Below the pieces are notes generated by a model. It searched no databases and was not told the DNA's origin. It saw nothing but the letters and a program-made list of their open reading frames with translations. A DNA stretch of 31,592 bases from an uncultured Eggerthellaceae bacterium (GTDB taxonomy: Bacteria; Actinomycetota; Coriobacteriia; Coriobacteriales; Eggerthellaceae): NCBI GenBank assembly GCA_934630905.1, contig CAKTXN010000009.1, forward strand, positions 1 to 31,592, read 5' to 3'. Position numbers and translations under genes: made by a program. Below, piece by piece: positions 22,311 to 31,113 of this stretch (the first letter of the stretch is position 1; every line of letters starts with the position of its first letter).

Positions 22311-24614
22311 GTGTTTTCTCCCGCGATGATTGGCATGTTTGCGCTGCTTGTGGCTTTTGTGGGTGCAGCAGCAAGTGTGATTCTCCTGGTCATTGGCCAG
22401 GTTTTGAGCAGGAAAGGCGCTGATCAAGCAGGCGCATTGGCTTCGGATGGGACCCCTGCAAGTACTTCATTCGCAGGTGACGCAAGCTCCGCGGGCGAAA
22501 GCACTCTTTCCGAAACGCTTTCTTGGTCGGGCCGCGTTGCCGCGCTTGTTTCCACGGTGGCTCTTACTGTGTGCGTGGTGGTGTTAGGCTATTGCTTTCT
22601 GACCGACAACTACAGCATTCAATACGTGCTAAGCAGCCATTCCAACAACGCCGGTTCGCTGGCATGGCTCTATAAACTTTCAGGCGTTTGGGCTGGTCGT
22701 GAAGGTAGTTTGCTGTTCTGGGCGTGGCTTATCGCAATTTTTGGCGCCATTGTTGCCGTGCGCGACATGGGACAAGCGCGCAAGCTTGACAACGTTGCAT
22801 GCCTGGTGATGCAGGCGGTTCTGGCGGCATTTGTGGGCGTTTTGCTGTTCAGCGAAGCGAATATGCCGTTTGAGCCTACCGACGCGAAGTATTTCACCGA
22901 AGCGGGAACGCTAACGAAAGCCGCCCAGATGCTGGGTATGAACACGCTTCTTGAGCATTGGGCCATGGCTATTCATCCGCCCACGCTGTTCATGGGTTAC
23001 GCGGGTCTTACCGTTCCCTTCGCATATGCCATTTCGGCGCTTATCGTGAACGATGCCTCTTCAACGTGGGTTCAGCGCTCGACGCGTTATGCCCTGGTTA
23101 GCTGGCTATTCTTGACAGCAGGCATTGGTTTGGGCGCCCTGTGGGCCTACGTTGTTTTGGGCTGGGGCGGCTATTGGGGCTGGGATGCCGTGGAAAATGC
23201 TAGCTTGCTTTCCTGGCTTATGGCGGTTGCGCTTATTCACAGCTTCACTGTGTATCGCCAGCGCGGCGCGTTTAAAGGCTGGTCGGTTCTGTGCGCGTGC
23301 TTGACGTTCGCGTTCGTAATTGTGGGCACGTTCATCAGTCGCAGTGGTCTGGTGCAATCCGTTCATGCTTTTGAGGGCGATCCAGTAAGCCTGGTGCTGT
23401 TCGGCGCGCTCATTGTGATTTCCATTGCGCTGGGCATTGTCCTTTTGCTGGTGCGTCGCTCTACGTTTGGCACTACGGAGCGCGATGATTTTGAGAGCAT
23501 GGTGTCGAAGGGCGCAATGTATTACTTGAGCGACGTGATTCTGCTGGTCATGACGCTGTTTATCACGTATATGACCGTTTCCAGCGCGCTGCCATCGTGG
23601 CTGCCGTTTGGCGGCGAGTCGCTTTCCACGGATTCGTACAACGTTATCGCTCGCCCGGTCGGTGTGATTTTCCTAGCCATGATGGCGGTGTGCCCGCTGC
23701 TGGGGTGGCAGAAGGCGAACAAGACGACGTTCGCGAAACAGGCGCGTATTCCCGCCCTGTGCGCGTTGGTGCTGTTCATTGTGCTGGTAGTATATTTCGT
23801 GCTGCGCTTGAGCCCCGCGTACGATGCGACTATTTCCGCAGGTGGAAGTGCTGCAATGGAACTTGCGATGCAAGGTCCGGCGTGGTATTACAAGGGTCTT
23901 TCCGTGGTGGGTTTCGCTGTGGCGGCGCTGCTTTTCTTCAACGCGCTGTTTATGGCTATTCGTCAGCGGCGGAGTGCAAGCGCGTTGTCGGGCGCTATCA
24001 GCCATGCGGGCATGGCCATTATCCTGGTGGGCCTTATTGGATCCAGCATGTACGTGACGGAAAACGCGGGGTATTTGGCGTGGAACGAAGAGACCGACAC
24101 ATGCGAGCAAGATTACGTGGTGGGCGATTATCTGTTGCGCTACCAGGGAAATCAGATTTTCCAGGCGGAAAACGGCAACTATATCTACCAAGTTGATTTC
24201 GATGCGTATTCTATCGACACAGCCGACGATGGCACCGTGCTTCAAGAGACGTACGTGGGCCATGCATCGCCCCAGGTAGAGATGGTGGCGTCCACGCAGC
24301 AGCAAAAGCTCAATGCGAGTGTTATCAGCTTCCCCACGGAAGATTTGTTCGTGGTGTATCGCGGCGTGTCGTCGGGCGATGACGCGCTTTCAATGGATGT
24401 GCGCGTGAATCCGCTGGTCAGCTGCGTGTGGTTTGGCTTCTACGTGCTTATGGTGGGCATGCTTGTGGGTATTTTCGGCAAACGCACCTCGCGCAAGGAG
24501 CAGGAGGCGGAAGGCGCCGCGGCCCCCGCGCCTGCGATTTCGCCCGAGACCGTTGCTCCGGCAACTGTAACGGCAACGCAGACTGCCGCAGAAGAGGCAG
24601 GCGATCGCTCATGA
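22311..24614 (+). CDS. ccmF: Cytochrome c heme lyase subunit CcmF
   Basis: CcmF joins heme from CcmE to apocytochrome cysteines at the outer membrane face. This 767-residue polytopic protein has the WWD heme-handling motif WGGYWGWDAVENASLLSWL (285-303), the WAGREGSLLFWAW motif (127-139) and conserved heme-ligand histidines: H222 (HPPTL), H310 (LIHSFTVYRQRG), H352 (VHAFEGDP) and a later one in SHAGMAIILVG. A periplasmic domain of about 120 residues precedes the last helix. It is longer than the usual 630-660 residues because of a Ser/Ala-rich insert at 35-70 and an Ala/Pro-rich cytoplasmic tail. GTG 22311 follows AAAAGGGGG. Its stop overlaps the ccmA start (ATGA). Confidence 0.95.
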   Translation: MFSPAMIGMFALLVAFVGAAASVILLVIGQVLSRKGADQAGALASDGTPASTSFAGDASSAGESTLSETLSWSGRVAALVSTVALTVCVVVLGYCFLTDNYSIQYVLSSHSNNAGSLAWLYKLSGVWAGREGSLLFWAWLIAIFGAIVAVRDMGQARKLDNVACLVMQAVLAAFVGVLLFSEANMPFEPTDAKYFTEAGTLTKAAQMLGMNTLLEHWAMAIHPPTLFMGYAGLTVPFAYAISALIVNDASSTWVQRSTRYALVSWLFLTAGIGLGALWAYVVLGWGGYWGWDAVENASLLSWLMAVALIHSFTVYRQRGAFKGWSVLCACLTFAFVIVGTFISRSGLVQSVHAFEGDPVSLVLFGALIVISIALGIVLLLVRRSTFGTTERDDFESMVSKGAMYYLSDVILLVMTLFITYMTVSSALPSWLPFGGESLSTDSYNVIARPVGVIFLAMMAVCPLLGWQKANKTTFAKQARIPALCALVLFIVLVVYFVLRLSPAYDATISAGGSAAMELAMQGPAWYYKGLSVVGFAVAALLFFNALFMAIRQRRSASALSGAISHAGMAIILVGLIGSSMYVTENAGYLAWNEETDTCEQDYVVGDYLLRYQGNQIFQAENGNYIYQVDFDAYSIDTADDGTVLQETYVGHASPQVEMVASTQQQKLNASVISFPTEDLFVVYRGVSSGDDALSMDVRVNPLVSCVWFGFYVLMVGMLVGIFGKRTSRKEQEAEGAAAPAPAISPETVAPATVTATQTAAEEAGDRS

Positions 24615-25324
24615 CCTACGCGATTGAGACAAAGGGCCTGGTGAAAGCGTTCGGAGACCGCAAGGCAGTCGATAACGTTTCCATCCAGGTGCCGCAAGGA
24701 GCATTTCTTTCCATATTCGGCCCGAACGGCGCAGGCAAAACAACGCTTTTGCGCGTTTTGACTACGTGCGCGCGTCCCACCCGGGGCAGCGTGAGCATTT
24801 GCGGCATCGATTTGAAGGAAGAGCCTGATCAGGCGCGTGCTTGCATGGGGCTTATCAGTCATCAGCCCATGCTGTATCCCGACCTGACTGCCTACGAGAA
24901 CCTGATGATTTTCGCGCAGCTCTACGGCGTGCCGAATCCAGAGGCGCGCGTGATGGAGCTGCTGGAGGCCGTTGAGCTAAAGCACCGACGTCTTGATGTG
25001 GTGCGCACGTTCAGCCGCGGCATGTTGCAGCGCATAAGCATCGCTCGCGCGCTCATTCACGACCCGCAAGTTGTGTTTTTGGACGAGCCTTATTCGGGGC
25101 TTGACCCTCATGCGGTTGAGGTGTTTGACCAGCTCATCGCAAAACAGCGCGAGGGGCGCACGTTTGTCATGGTGAGCCACGACTTTGCCAAGGGCTTTGA
25201 GATGTGCACGCACGCGCTGGTGCTGGCGAAGGGTCGCGTTGTTGCGTTCGATGCGAAAGAAAACCTGGATGCGGCAGAGTTCGAGCAGCTGTACCGCAAG
25301 ACCGTGGGAATGGGGGTGTCGTAA
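24611..25324 (+). CDS. ccmA: Heme exporter ATP-binding protein CcmA
   Basis: The 237-residue ATPase of the CcmABCD complex, which releases holo-CcmE. Walker A is GPNGAGKTT at 37-45, the signature FSRGMLQRISIARAL begins at 134, and Walker B is VVFLDEP at 154-160 with YSGLDP following. The frame is open upstream to 24428, but ATG 24611 overlaps the ccmF stop as ATGA and gives the conserved N-terminus, so the two are coupled. ccmB begins directly after the stop codon. Confidence 0.95.
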   Translation: MTYAIETKGLVKAFGDRKAVDNVSIQVPQGAFLSIFGPNGAGKTTLLRVLTTCARPTRGSVSICGIDLKEEPDQARACMGLISHQPMLYPDLTAYENLMIFAQLYGVPNPEARVMELLEAVELKHRRLDVVRTFSRGMLQRISIARALIHDPQVVFLDEPYSGLDPHAVEVFDQLIAKQREGRTFVMVSHDFAKGFEMCTHALVLAKGRVVAFDAKENLDAAEFEQLYRKTVGMGVS

Positions 25325-26101
25325 ATGGCGGCTTCCTTGACTAAGAGCTCAGCTGCGAAAACAGTCGAGCAAACGGCGCAAGCCGGCGGAGCAAGTGCTG
25401 CGAAACCCTCTTCATTTTCCCAGTTCAAAGTCTTGTTTGCGAAAGACATGCGTCGTGAGTTCCGCACGAAAGAAATGATTACGAGCATGGGCGTTTATGC
25501 GTTGCTCGTGCTTATTGTATACGGTGCGGCGCTGGGGCAAACGTCCAGCAAGCTTGATTTGCTGCAGATGAGCGGCGGTCTTTTGTGGGCGTTGTTCGTG
25601 TTCACCAGTTTGCTGGGTCTGAATCGCTCGTTTGCGTATGAAAAAGAGCAAGGCGCGCTGGAAGGCATTTTGCTGATCCCCATGGATCGCGGCGTGATTT
25701 TCCTTTCGAAGGCGTTGTCGAATTTCCTGTTCATGCTGGTGGTTGAGCTGATTTCCGTGCCGCTGTTCTATTTCTTTTTCATGGGCAACTATGGCTTCCC
25801 CTCATCGTTTGGACTGGTCATTGTTGCAATTTTAGTGGGAACCATTGGCATGTCGGCAGTGGGCACACTCCTTTCGACTATTACGGCAGCAACGCGCGGC
25901 AAAGATGTTTTGCTTGCGGTGCTGTTCATTCCGCTCATCTTCCCGTTGCTGTATGCCTGCGTTGCGGCAACCACGGCGGCGCTGGTGGGTGCCGATGGCT
26001 TTATGGATTCCTTCACGGTTTCCCTGGCTATTGCGGCGGCGTATGATGTGATTATGGGTTTGGCGAGCTGGGCTTTGTACGATTTTGTGATTTCCGCGTA
26101 G
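25325..26101 (+). CDS. ccmB: Heme exporter membrane protein CcmB
   Basis: A 258-residue membrane protein with six predicted helices, the permease-like partner of CcmA. Conserved features are the N-terminal KDMRREFRTKEMITSM before the first helix, and the FAYEKEQGALEGILLIPMDRG loop (residues about 104-125), shared by CcmB proteins. The first 33 residues are an Ala/Ser-rich cytoplasmic extension not found in typical CcmB of about 220 residues. ATG 25325 abuts the ccmA stop codon TAA with no gap. Confidence 0.93.
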   Translation: MAASLTKSSAAKTVEQTAQAGGASAAKPSSFSQFKVLFAKDMRREFRTKEMITSMGVYALLVLIVYGAALGQTSSKLDLLQMSGGLLWALFVFTSLLGLNRSFAYEKEQGALEGILLIPMDRGVIFLSKALSNFLFMLVVELISVPLFYFFFMGNYGFPSSFGLVIVAILVGTIGMSAVGTLLSTITAATRGKDVLLAVLFIPLIFPLLYACVAATTAALVGADGFMDSFTVSLAIAAAYDVIMGLASWALYDFVISA

Positions 26102-26145
26102 GGCTGCGCGTGCGTCCTGTGCGTTCAGAGGAAAGGAAGGCTTTC

Positions 26146-26913
26146 GTGTCAAAGGAAAAAGGGCAGGTGAAGATCCCGGAAATGGGTCAATGGCCCGATA
26201 AAGTGGCGCCGGCTGCTATTGTGGCTGGTTTCGTGCTTTCGGCTATTGGTTTCTTGTTGGCATTTCTTTACGCAGCGCCGGTAAACGGTGCAGCAGTGGG
26301 CGGCGCCGAGCTGATTGGCGATCAAGTGGTAACTACAAAACTGCTGCTCAGCCAAAAGATTTTCTACTTCCATATGCCGGTTGCCATTACCTCTATGGTG
26401 GTCATGATTTTCATGGCGTATTACTGCATTCGCTACCTGACCACGCGCCAGCAGCGGTTTGATACGTGCGCGCGCCTTTGCATGGAAGTTGCGCTGCTGT
26501 TCGTCATTTGCACCATGATCACCGGCGAGCTGTGGACGGTATTCGAGTGGGGCGTGTGGTGGACATGGGAGCCGCGCCTGACCACGTATCTTATTCTGAC
26601 GGTTCTTGCCATTGCGTACTTCATTTTGCGCAACGCCATTGACGATGCCGAGCGTCGCGCAACGTTTGCCTCGGTATTTGGCCTGATCAGCTTCTTGGAC
26701 GTGCCCATCACGTTCTTTGTGACGCGCTTTATTCCCAGTGGCCTGCACCCGGTGGTTTTGCGTCAGGGCGGCATGACGCCCGACATGGCGCTGACCGTAG
26801 GCGTGTGCGCCGTTGGCTTCTTGCTGATTGCGTTTGGGATGTATCGGTTGCGCTTCCGCAATGCACGTTTGGAAGAGCGTGTTGTCGCGCTGAAGGATAC
26901 GCTGGACGATTAA
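26146..26913 (+). CDS. ccmC: Heme exporter membrane protein CcmC
   Basis: CcmC loads heme onto CcmE. The 255-residue protein has six helices, the WWD-type motif WGVWWTWEPRLTT (135-147) and two outer-face histidines, H76 (FYFHMPVA) and one in SGLHPVVL, flanking it as expected for heme axial ligands. The motif has Glu where E. coli has Asp, a common variant. The frame opens at 26110, but GTG 26146, behind GAAAGGAAGG, is better placed. It lies 44 bases after ccmB on the same strand. Confidence 0.94.
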   Translation: MSKEKGQVKIPEMGQWPDKVAPAAIVAGFVLSAIGFLLAFLYAAPVNGAAVGGAELIGDQVVTTKLLLSQKIFYFHMPVAITSMVVMIFMAYYCIRYLTTRQQRFDTCARLCMEVALLFVICTMITGELWTVFEWGVWWTWEPRLTTYLILTVLAIAYFILRNAIDDAERRATFASVFGLISFLDVPITFFVTRFIPSGLHPVVLRQGGMTPDMALTVGVCAVGFLLIAFGMYRLRFRNARLEERVVALKDTLDD

Positions 26914-27056
26914 TGTTTTTGGCAGGTTGTGCTGCGACTAATGCTTGCTGGAGTTGCTAGAGCTGCTGGCGGTTTCTGATAATCGCTGAAAGCCACCGCG
27001 ACCTGCGCATATGTTGAGATTACCGTTTACGAAGCTTCTCTACGAAGGGAATGATT

Positions 27057-27263
27057 ATGAATCCGTTGTTGCAAGAGATCTACTCCACCATTCTTCCATC
27101 GGCCCCGTATATTATTGCAGCTTATGCGCTGGTGTGGCTGGTGCTGGGTGCGTGGATGTTCGTGCAGTTCCGCAAGCAAAGCGCGCTGCAAAAGCAGATC
27201 ATGCTGCTGGAAGAAGCAGTGGAAGACGCTTGTCCGCGCACCTCAGGCGAACTTGAGCGCTAG
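27057..27263 (+). CDS. ccmD: CcmD-like small membrane protein
   Basis: A 68-residue protein with one membrane helix (about 16-36, PYIIAAYALVWLVLGAWMFV) followed by a positively charged, helical tail, the layout of CcmD, which helps release holo-CcmE from CcmC. CcmD is poorly conserved, so the call rests on size, topology and position after ccmC. ATG 27057 is preferred because GAAGGGA lies 6 bases upstream; ATG 27051 would touch that site. It ends the cluster: no ccmG, ccmH or ccmI follows. Confidence 0.75.
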   Translation: MNPLLQEIYSTILPSAPYIIAAYALVWLVLGAWMFVQFRKQSALQKQIMLLEEAVEDACPRTSGELER

Positions 27264-27295
27264 AAGTGGCTGGCAAGATGGGTTGATCGGCTCGC

Positions 27296-27317
27296 CGCGC
27301 CTTGTTGTTTAGGCGCG
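27296..27317. terminator. Hairpin between convergent ccmD and HMA genes
   Basis: CGCGCCT (27296-27302) pairs with AGGCGCG (27311-27317), with an 8-base loop. There is no U-run on the plus strand. A second tiny stem, GGGC-GT-GCCC, follows. Possible terminator only. Confidence 0.35.
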
Positions 27318-27344
27318 AAGCATGGGCGTGCCCGAAGTAACGTG

Positions 27345-27599
27345 CTAGAAAATACCGAAACGCCGTTTCTTTTCGGGTGCTTGTTCAGTGCGGATTCCCG
27401 TGAAATCATAACCGGTCGATTCAATCACACCACGCGCCTCTTCTTCGGTTAGCTCGCGGCCGATTTCTAAGGTGACCTGCTTTTTCTTGCGCGAGGCTTT
27501 GACTTTTTTCGCTTCAGGGAACGCTTGTCTTATTGCGCCGGCAACATGAGTTTCGCACATGCCGCACATCATGCCGTCTACACCAATGGTGATATTCAT
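27345..27599 (-). CDS. Small heavy-metal-associated (HMA) protein
   Basis: An 84-residue HMA-fold protein with metal motif DGMMCGMCETHV (residues 8-19; cysteines C12 and C15) and a basic KKRR tail. Proteins with MMCGMCE motifs are often found beside feoB and its Cys-rich partner in anaerobic Gram-positive bacteria and are presumed metal chaperones; copper or iron handling is not shown. ATG 27599 overlaps the stop of the upstream gene (ATGA), so the two are translationally coupled. Confidence 0.85.
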   Translation of the reverse strand: MNITIGVDGMMCGMCETHVAGAIRQAFPEAKKVKASRKKKQVTLEIGRELTEEEARGVIESTGYDFTGIRTEQAPEKKRRFGIF

Positions 27600-27883
27600 G
27601 CGCGTTTCCCTTCGCCTGGCTTTTTTGCGGCTGCTTCTGCATCGGCAACGGCATTGACGGCGGTAGCCGAGCTGACGGACGCCTTCGCCTTCTTCGCTTC
27701 CTTCTCCATGTGACGCACCATGTCGTCCACAGCCGAGCACGATGCTGGCTTTGCGCCGCCCGAGCAGCCAGTGCATCCGCCGCAGCTTCCCTTGCCGCTT
27801 TTGTGGTCGTTTACAATGCTGCGGATAGCCAGCGCCACAATAAGCACCAGCACGGCAAGTATTATCCAAGATCCCAAGTTCAT
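27596..27883 (-). CDS. FeoB-associated Cys-rich membrane protein
   Basis: A 95-residue protein with one N-terminal helix (4-23) and a cysteine cluster C34-GG-C37-TG-C40 plus C49, then a Lys/Ala-rich tail. It belongs to the small Cys-rich proteins coded next to feoB in many Clostridia and Coriobacteria, thought to assist Fe(II) transport at the inner membrane face. ATG 27883 follows AGGAGCT; the frame is open slightly further (27910) without a better start. A terminator separates it from feoB, so it may have its own promoter. Confidence 0.82.
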   Translation of the reverse strand: MNLGSWIILAVLVLIVALAIRSIVNDHKSGKGSCGGCTGCSGGAKPASCSAVDDMVRHMEKEAKKAKASVSSATAVNAVADAEAAAKKPGEGKRA

Positions 27884-27916
27884 ATGAGCTCCTGACAAGG
27901 GCTTTTGCAAAGGCCC

Positions 27917-27935
27917 TTCGAAAACAGTTCGAAAA
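27917..27935. repeat. Two TTCGAAAA copies one helical turn apart
   Basis: TTCGAAAA at 27917-27924 and 27928-27935, 11 bases apart, upstream of the Cys-rich protein gene, next to a short palindrome (AAGGGC/GCCCTT around 27897-27917). They could be regulator half-sites; this is speculative. Confidence 0.3.
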
Positions 27936-27980
27936 AATTTCTAAAAACGTGCGTTTACATCTTATGCGCTATCTTACTAA

Positions 27981-28016
27981 AAAAGGCTGGGAAGGTGTTC
28001 GCCCGCCCAGCCTTTT
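27981..28016. terminator. feoB terminator
   Basis: A perfect 11-bp stem, AAAAGGCTGGG (27981-27991) and CCCAGCCTTTT (28006-28016), 21 bases beyond the feoB stop. On the minus strand a T-run follows the stem. Confidence 0.9.
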
Positions 28017-28037
28017 CGTTGTTGCGAAGCCAGCGAA

Positions 28038-30506
28038 CTAATCGTTGAGCTGCTTCTTTGCGTACTTATTCGGACGGAACAGCAAGTACAGGATGCAAGC
28101 AACCAGCACAATGGCAACAATCGTTCCAATGCCAAACGCGCATTCGCCGGTTCCCAGGCCAATGAACTGGTAGCAAATGAATGCGATTACGTAGGCAACC
28201 AGGCATTCATAGCCCCAGGCGGCGGCGGCCCACTTGATGCCGCCCATTTCCTTCAGGATGGCGCTCATAGCTGCAAAGCAGGGGATGCACAGCAGGTTAA
28301 ACGCCAGGAAGCTGAAGCCAGCGGCCGTAGGCAGTGCGGCTTGAACCGCGGCATACCAGCCTTCGGGGCAGGCGTAAAGAATGCCCAGCGTAGACACGAT
28401 GTTTTCCTTGGCGGTAATGCCCACGATAGACGCTGCCGTTGCTTGCCACGTGCCCCAACCCAGGGGAGCGAAGATGCCCGAGATAGCACCGCCGATAGCA
28501 GCCAACATGGAGTCGGCCTGATCCTCGACTGCGCCGAATGCGCCATCGATAATGCCGTATGTGCTTAGGAACCAAATGACGATGGTCGCCAGCAACAGAA
28601 CGGTAAGGGCCTTCTTGACGAATGCCATGCAGCGTTCGCCCGTGGCGCGCATAACGCTACCGAAGGAGGGTAGGTGGTAGGCAGGAAGCTCCATAACGAA
28701 CGGGGTAGCTTCGCCGGCGAAGGCCTTGAACTTCTTCAGGATGATGCCGGAAAGCAGCACGCAGGCAATGCCCATGAAGTACGCGCATGGGGCAACCCAC
28801 CAGGCACCGCCGAACACGGCGCCCGCGATCAACGCGATGAACGGGAGTTTTGCACCGCAGGGAACAAACGTTGCGGTCATAACGGTCATGCGACGGTCGT
28901 TCAAGTTCTCAATGGTGCGGCTTGCCATAACACCCGGAACGCCGCAGCCAGAGCTGATAAGCAGCGGAATGAAGGACTTACCGGACAGGCCGAAGCGACG
29001 GAAGATGCGGTCCAGAATGAATGCCACGCGGGACGTGTAGCCGCACAGCTCCAGGAAGGACAACAGCAAGAATAGGATGAACATCTGCGGCAGGAAGCCA
29101 AGCATGGCACCCAGACCGGCAACGATGCCGTCAAAGATCAAACCGTGCAGCCAGCTTTCTTCGTCAAGACCAAGCGAGCTGGTCAGGCTTTCCAGCAGTG
29201 CGGGGATGCCGGGAATCCAAATGCCGTATTCGGTGGGGTCGGGGCCCAGCTCAGCTGCGGTCTCTAGAGCCTCGGCGCGGGCTTCGTTCTCTTCATCGCC
29301 CAGGGTGTTTTTCGCCAGGTAGGAAATAGCAGTTGCTGCTTCGGCATCGTCACCTGAGGCTTCTTGCAGCACGCCGATGGCTTCGTTGTAGGCTTCGCGG
29401 TCTACTTCGACCATTTCGCCTTCACCGGACTCATCGTCGTAGTCTTGATACGTGCCGCCAATGCCGGTTTCAACAATACCCAAAGCGCCTTCAAACTCGT
29501 CGTTGACCTCGTCAAAGTCGGCCTGTGCGCCGTCGATGCCCACAATGGGTGCCGGATCCAGGAACCAGCCGTCGCCGAACACGCCATCGTTTGCCCAGTC
29601 GGTGGCTACGCCGCCAACAGTGGTAACGGACAGGTAGTACACCAGGAACATGACCACGGCGAAGATGGGCAGCGCCAAAATGCGGTTCGTGACCACGCGG
29701 TCAATTTTATCGGAAATGGATTCCTTCTTGCTGCCGGCGCCCTTGGTGGCAACGTCGTTGATGATGCTGCCAATCCATTCGTAGCGCTCGTTGATGATGG
29801 CGCTTTCGGCGGTATCATCGCAGGCAAGTTCGATGGCTTTTTGCTGCTCGGATACGTCGGGCATGCCTTGAATGCCTTCGCCGATCTTGTCATCGCCTTC
29901 CAGCAGCTTCACGGCGTAGAAGCGACGCACGGCGGGGTCAATGGAGTCGGGGAGCTTGGCGGTTACGGTCTTGACGGCAGGCTCAATGGCCTGAGTAAAC
30001 GTCATGCCAGCGGGAGCTGCTTTGGAGGCCAGATCACCCATGGCGCCAACCAGCGCGTCAATGCCTTCGCCTTTCAGCGCAGAGATCTCAATGACGTCGG
30101 CCGCGCCCAGCTTCTCACGCAGCACATCAATGTTGATGGTGTCGCCGTTTTTGCGCACAACGTCCATCATGTTGATGGCTACCAGAACGGGAAGCCCCAG
30201 GTCAAGCAGCTGCGTTGTCAGGTACAGGTTGCGCTCCAGGTTGGAGCCGTCAATGATGTTGATAATGGCGTCGGGGCGCTCGTTGATGATGAATTTACGT
30301 GCAACAACTTCTTCAAGCGTGTAGGGAGAAAGAGAATAGATGCCCGGAAGGTCAACAATCTGGAAATCTTTGTTGGCTTTGCAGGCGCCTTCTTTCTTTT
30401 CCACGGTAACGCCCGGCCAGTTGCCAACGCGTTGGTTTGAGCCGGTCAGGGCGTTGAAGAGAGTCGTTTTGCCGCAATTGGGATTGCCGGCTAGTGCGAA
30501 CCTCAT
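28038..30506 (-). CDS. feoB: Ferrous iron transport protein B with acidic extracytoplasmic insert
   Basis: FeoB is the main bacterial Fe(II) importer: an N-terminal GTPase joined to a membrane permease. The 822-residue protein has G1 GNPNCGKTT at 7-15, the switch region PGVTVEKKEG, DLPG (G3) at 52-55, and NMMD (G4) at 112-115, then the Gate/core helices with PCGAKLP and SSGCGVPG. Between the first core helix and IPGIPALLE lies an extra segment of about 110 residues (about 316-427), rich in Asp and Glu, that should face outward. ATG 30506 follows AAAGGATC. A box shared with feoA lies about 160 bases upstream. A strong terminator follows the gene. Confidence 0.97.
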   Translation of the reverse strand: MRFALAGNPNCGKTTLFNALTGSNQRVGNWPGVTVEKKEGACKANKDFQIVDLPGIYSLSPYTLEEVVARKFIINERPDAIINIIDGSNLERNLYLTTQLLDLGLPVLVAINMMDVVRKNGDTINIDVLREKLGAADVIEISALKGEGIDALVGAMGDLASKAAPAGMTFTQAIEPAVKTVTAKLPDSIDPAVRRFYAVKLLEGDDKIGEGIQGMPDVSEQQKAIELACDDTAESAIINERYEWIGSIINDVATKGAGSKKESISDKIDRVVTNRILALPIFAVVMFLVYYLSVTTVGGVATDWANDGVFGDGWFLDPAPIVGIDGAQADFDEVNDEFEGALGIVETGIGGTYQDYDDESGEGEMVEVDREAYNEAIGVLQEASGDDAEAATAISYLAKNTLGDEENEARAEALETAAELGPDPTEYGIWIPGIPALLESLTSSLGLDEESWLHGLIFDGIVAGLGAMLGFLPQMFILFLLLSFLELCGYTSRVAFILDRIFRRFGLSGKSFIPLLISSGCGVPGVMASRTIENLNDRRMTVMTATFVPCGAKLPFIALIAGAVFGGAWWVAPCAYFMGIACVLLSGIILKKFKAFAGEATPFVMELPAYHLPSFGSVMRATGERCMAFVKKALTVLLLATIVIWFLSTYGIIDGAFGAVEDQADSMLAAIGGAISGIFAPLGWGTWQATAASIVGITAKENIVSTLGILYACPEGWYAAVQAALPTAAGFSFLAFNLLCIPCFAAMSAILKEMGGIKWAAAAWGYECLVAYVIAFICYQFIGLGTGECAFGIGTIVAIVLVACILYLLFRPNKYAKKQLND

Positions 30507-30664
30507 GTTCGATCCTTTCGTTTACGGGTGAGTTTTCGGTGCTTTTCGGCGGGCCCTTGGCGGCGTTTTGCAGCGTTTCTCCTGGTCGTTCGACTGGGCT
30601 TTGGTTTTGCCTGGTCGTGCCTTGGTGCTGGCTTGCTGTGCTGTGCCGTGCCGCGCGCATTGAT

Positions 30665-30682
30665 TGTTAGCAGCGGTTAACT
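30665..30682. promoter_or_regulatory. Putative iron-responsive operator upstream of feoB (box C)
   Basis: TGTTAGCAGCGGTTAACT matches boxes A and B upstream of feoA (consensus TGTTAGCnnyGGTkAACw). On the minus strand TAACA at one edge sits where the -10 is in box B. The regulator is not encoded in the window. Confidence 0.6.
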
Positions 30683-30691
30683 CGTGTTCCT

Positions 30692-30714
30692 AAAAAATGC
30701 CGCTTCCTGCGGCA
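30692..30714 (-). terminator. feoA terminator
   Basis: On the minus strand TGCCGC, a 5-base loop and GCGGCA (30698-30714) are followed by TTTTTT (30692-30697). It lies 26 bases after the feoA stop, separating feoA from feoB. Confidence 0.85.
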
Positions 30715-30739
30715 AGAATGAAGAGGGAAGGCTCTGTGC

Positions 30740-30961
30740 CTACTCGACTTCAACCATAGTGGCGTCTTCCTTGCGAAGGGTCAGTTCGTAACCACGAACC
30801 GTCACTTCAACGGGATCGCCCAAAGGGGCAACTTTGCGCACGTAAATCGTGCAGCCCTTGGTGATGCCCATGTCCATAATGCGGCGTTTGATGCCGCCTT
30901 CGCCGTGAATTTTGACGGCTTTGACGGTTTCGCCACTTTGAACATCGCGCAATGTCTTCAT
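30740..30961 (-). CDS. feoA: FeoA family protein (second)
   Basis: A 73-residue SH3-like protein starting MKTLRDVQSGETVKAVKI, with the family core RRIMDMGITKG and a conserved late VTVRGYELTLRKEDA. FeoA proteins are small cytoplasmic partners of FeoB. The frame runs upstream to 31072, but ATG 30961 has GAGGAGG nearby and gives the normal N-terminus. It is the second of two feoA genes, 152 bases after the first. Confidence 0.92.
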   Translation of the reverse strand: MKTLRDVQSGETVKAVKIHGEGGIKRRIMDMGITKGCTIYVRKVAPLGDPVEVTVRGYELTLRKEDATMVEVE

Positions 30962-31113
30962 GGAGCCTCCTCTCAAATAAGTGCAAAACGGGTCGCTAAC
31001 AGTTGCCGTTGTTGGGGTGATGCGTGGGATACGTTTAGACGCACAGAGGCGCACTTTCTCTACCAGCCGCATTTGGGCTGGTCAGGTGCAATTCCATGCG
31101 TCCGGTGCGAATC

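Noticed and set aside
29364..30440. 358-codon open frame opposite feoB (+)
   Set aside because: Antisense to clearly conserved feoB; no start site or family.
30507..30664. Riboswitch in the feoB leader
   Set aside because: The leader is A/C-rich with little stable structure and no recognisable riboswitch core.
30986..30998. Fourth copy of the feo operator between the two feoA genes
   Set aside because: Only the half TGTTAGC (reverse orientation) is present; the GGTkAAC half is missing.
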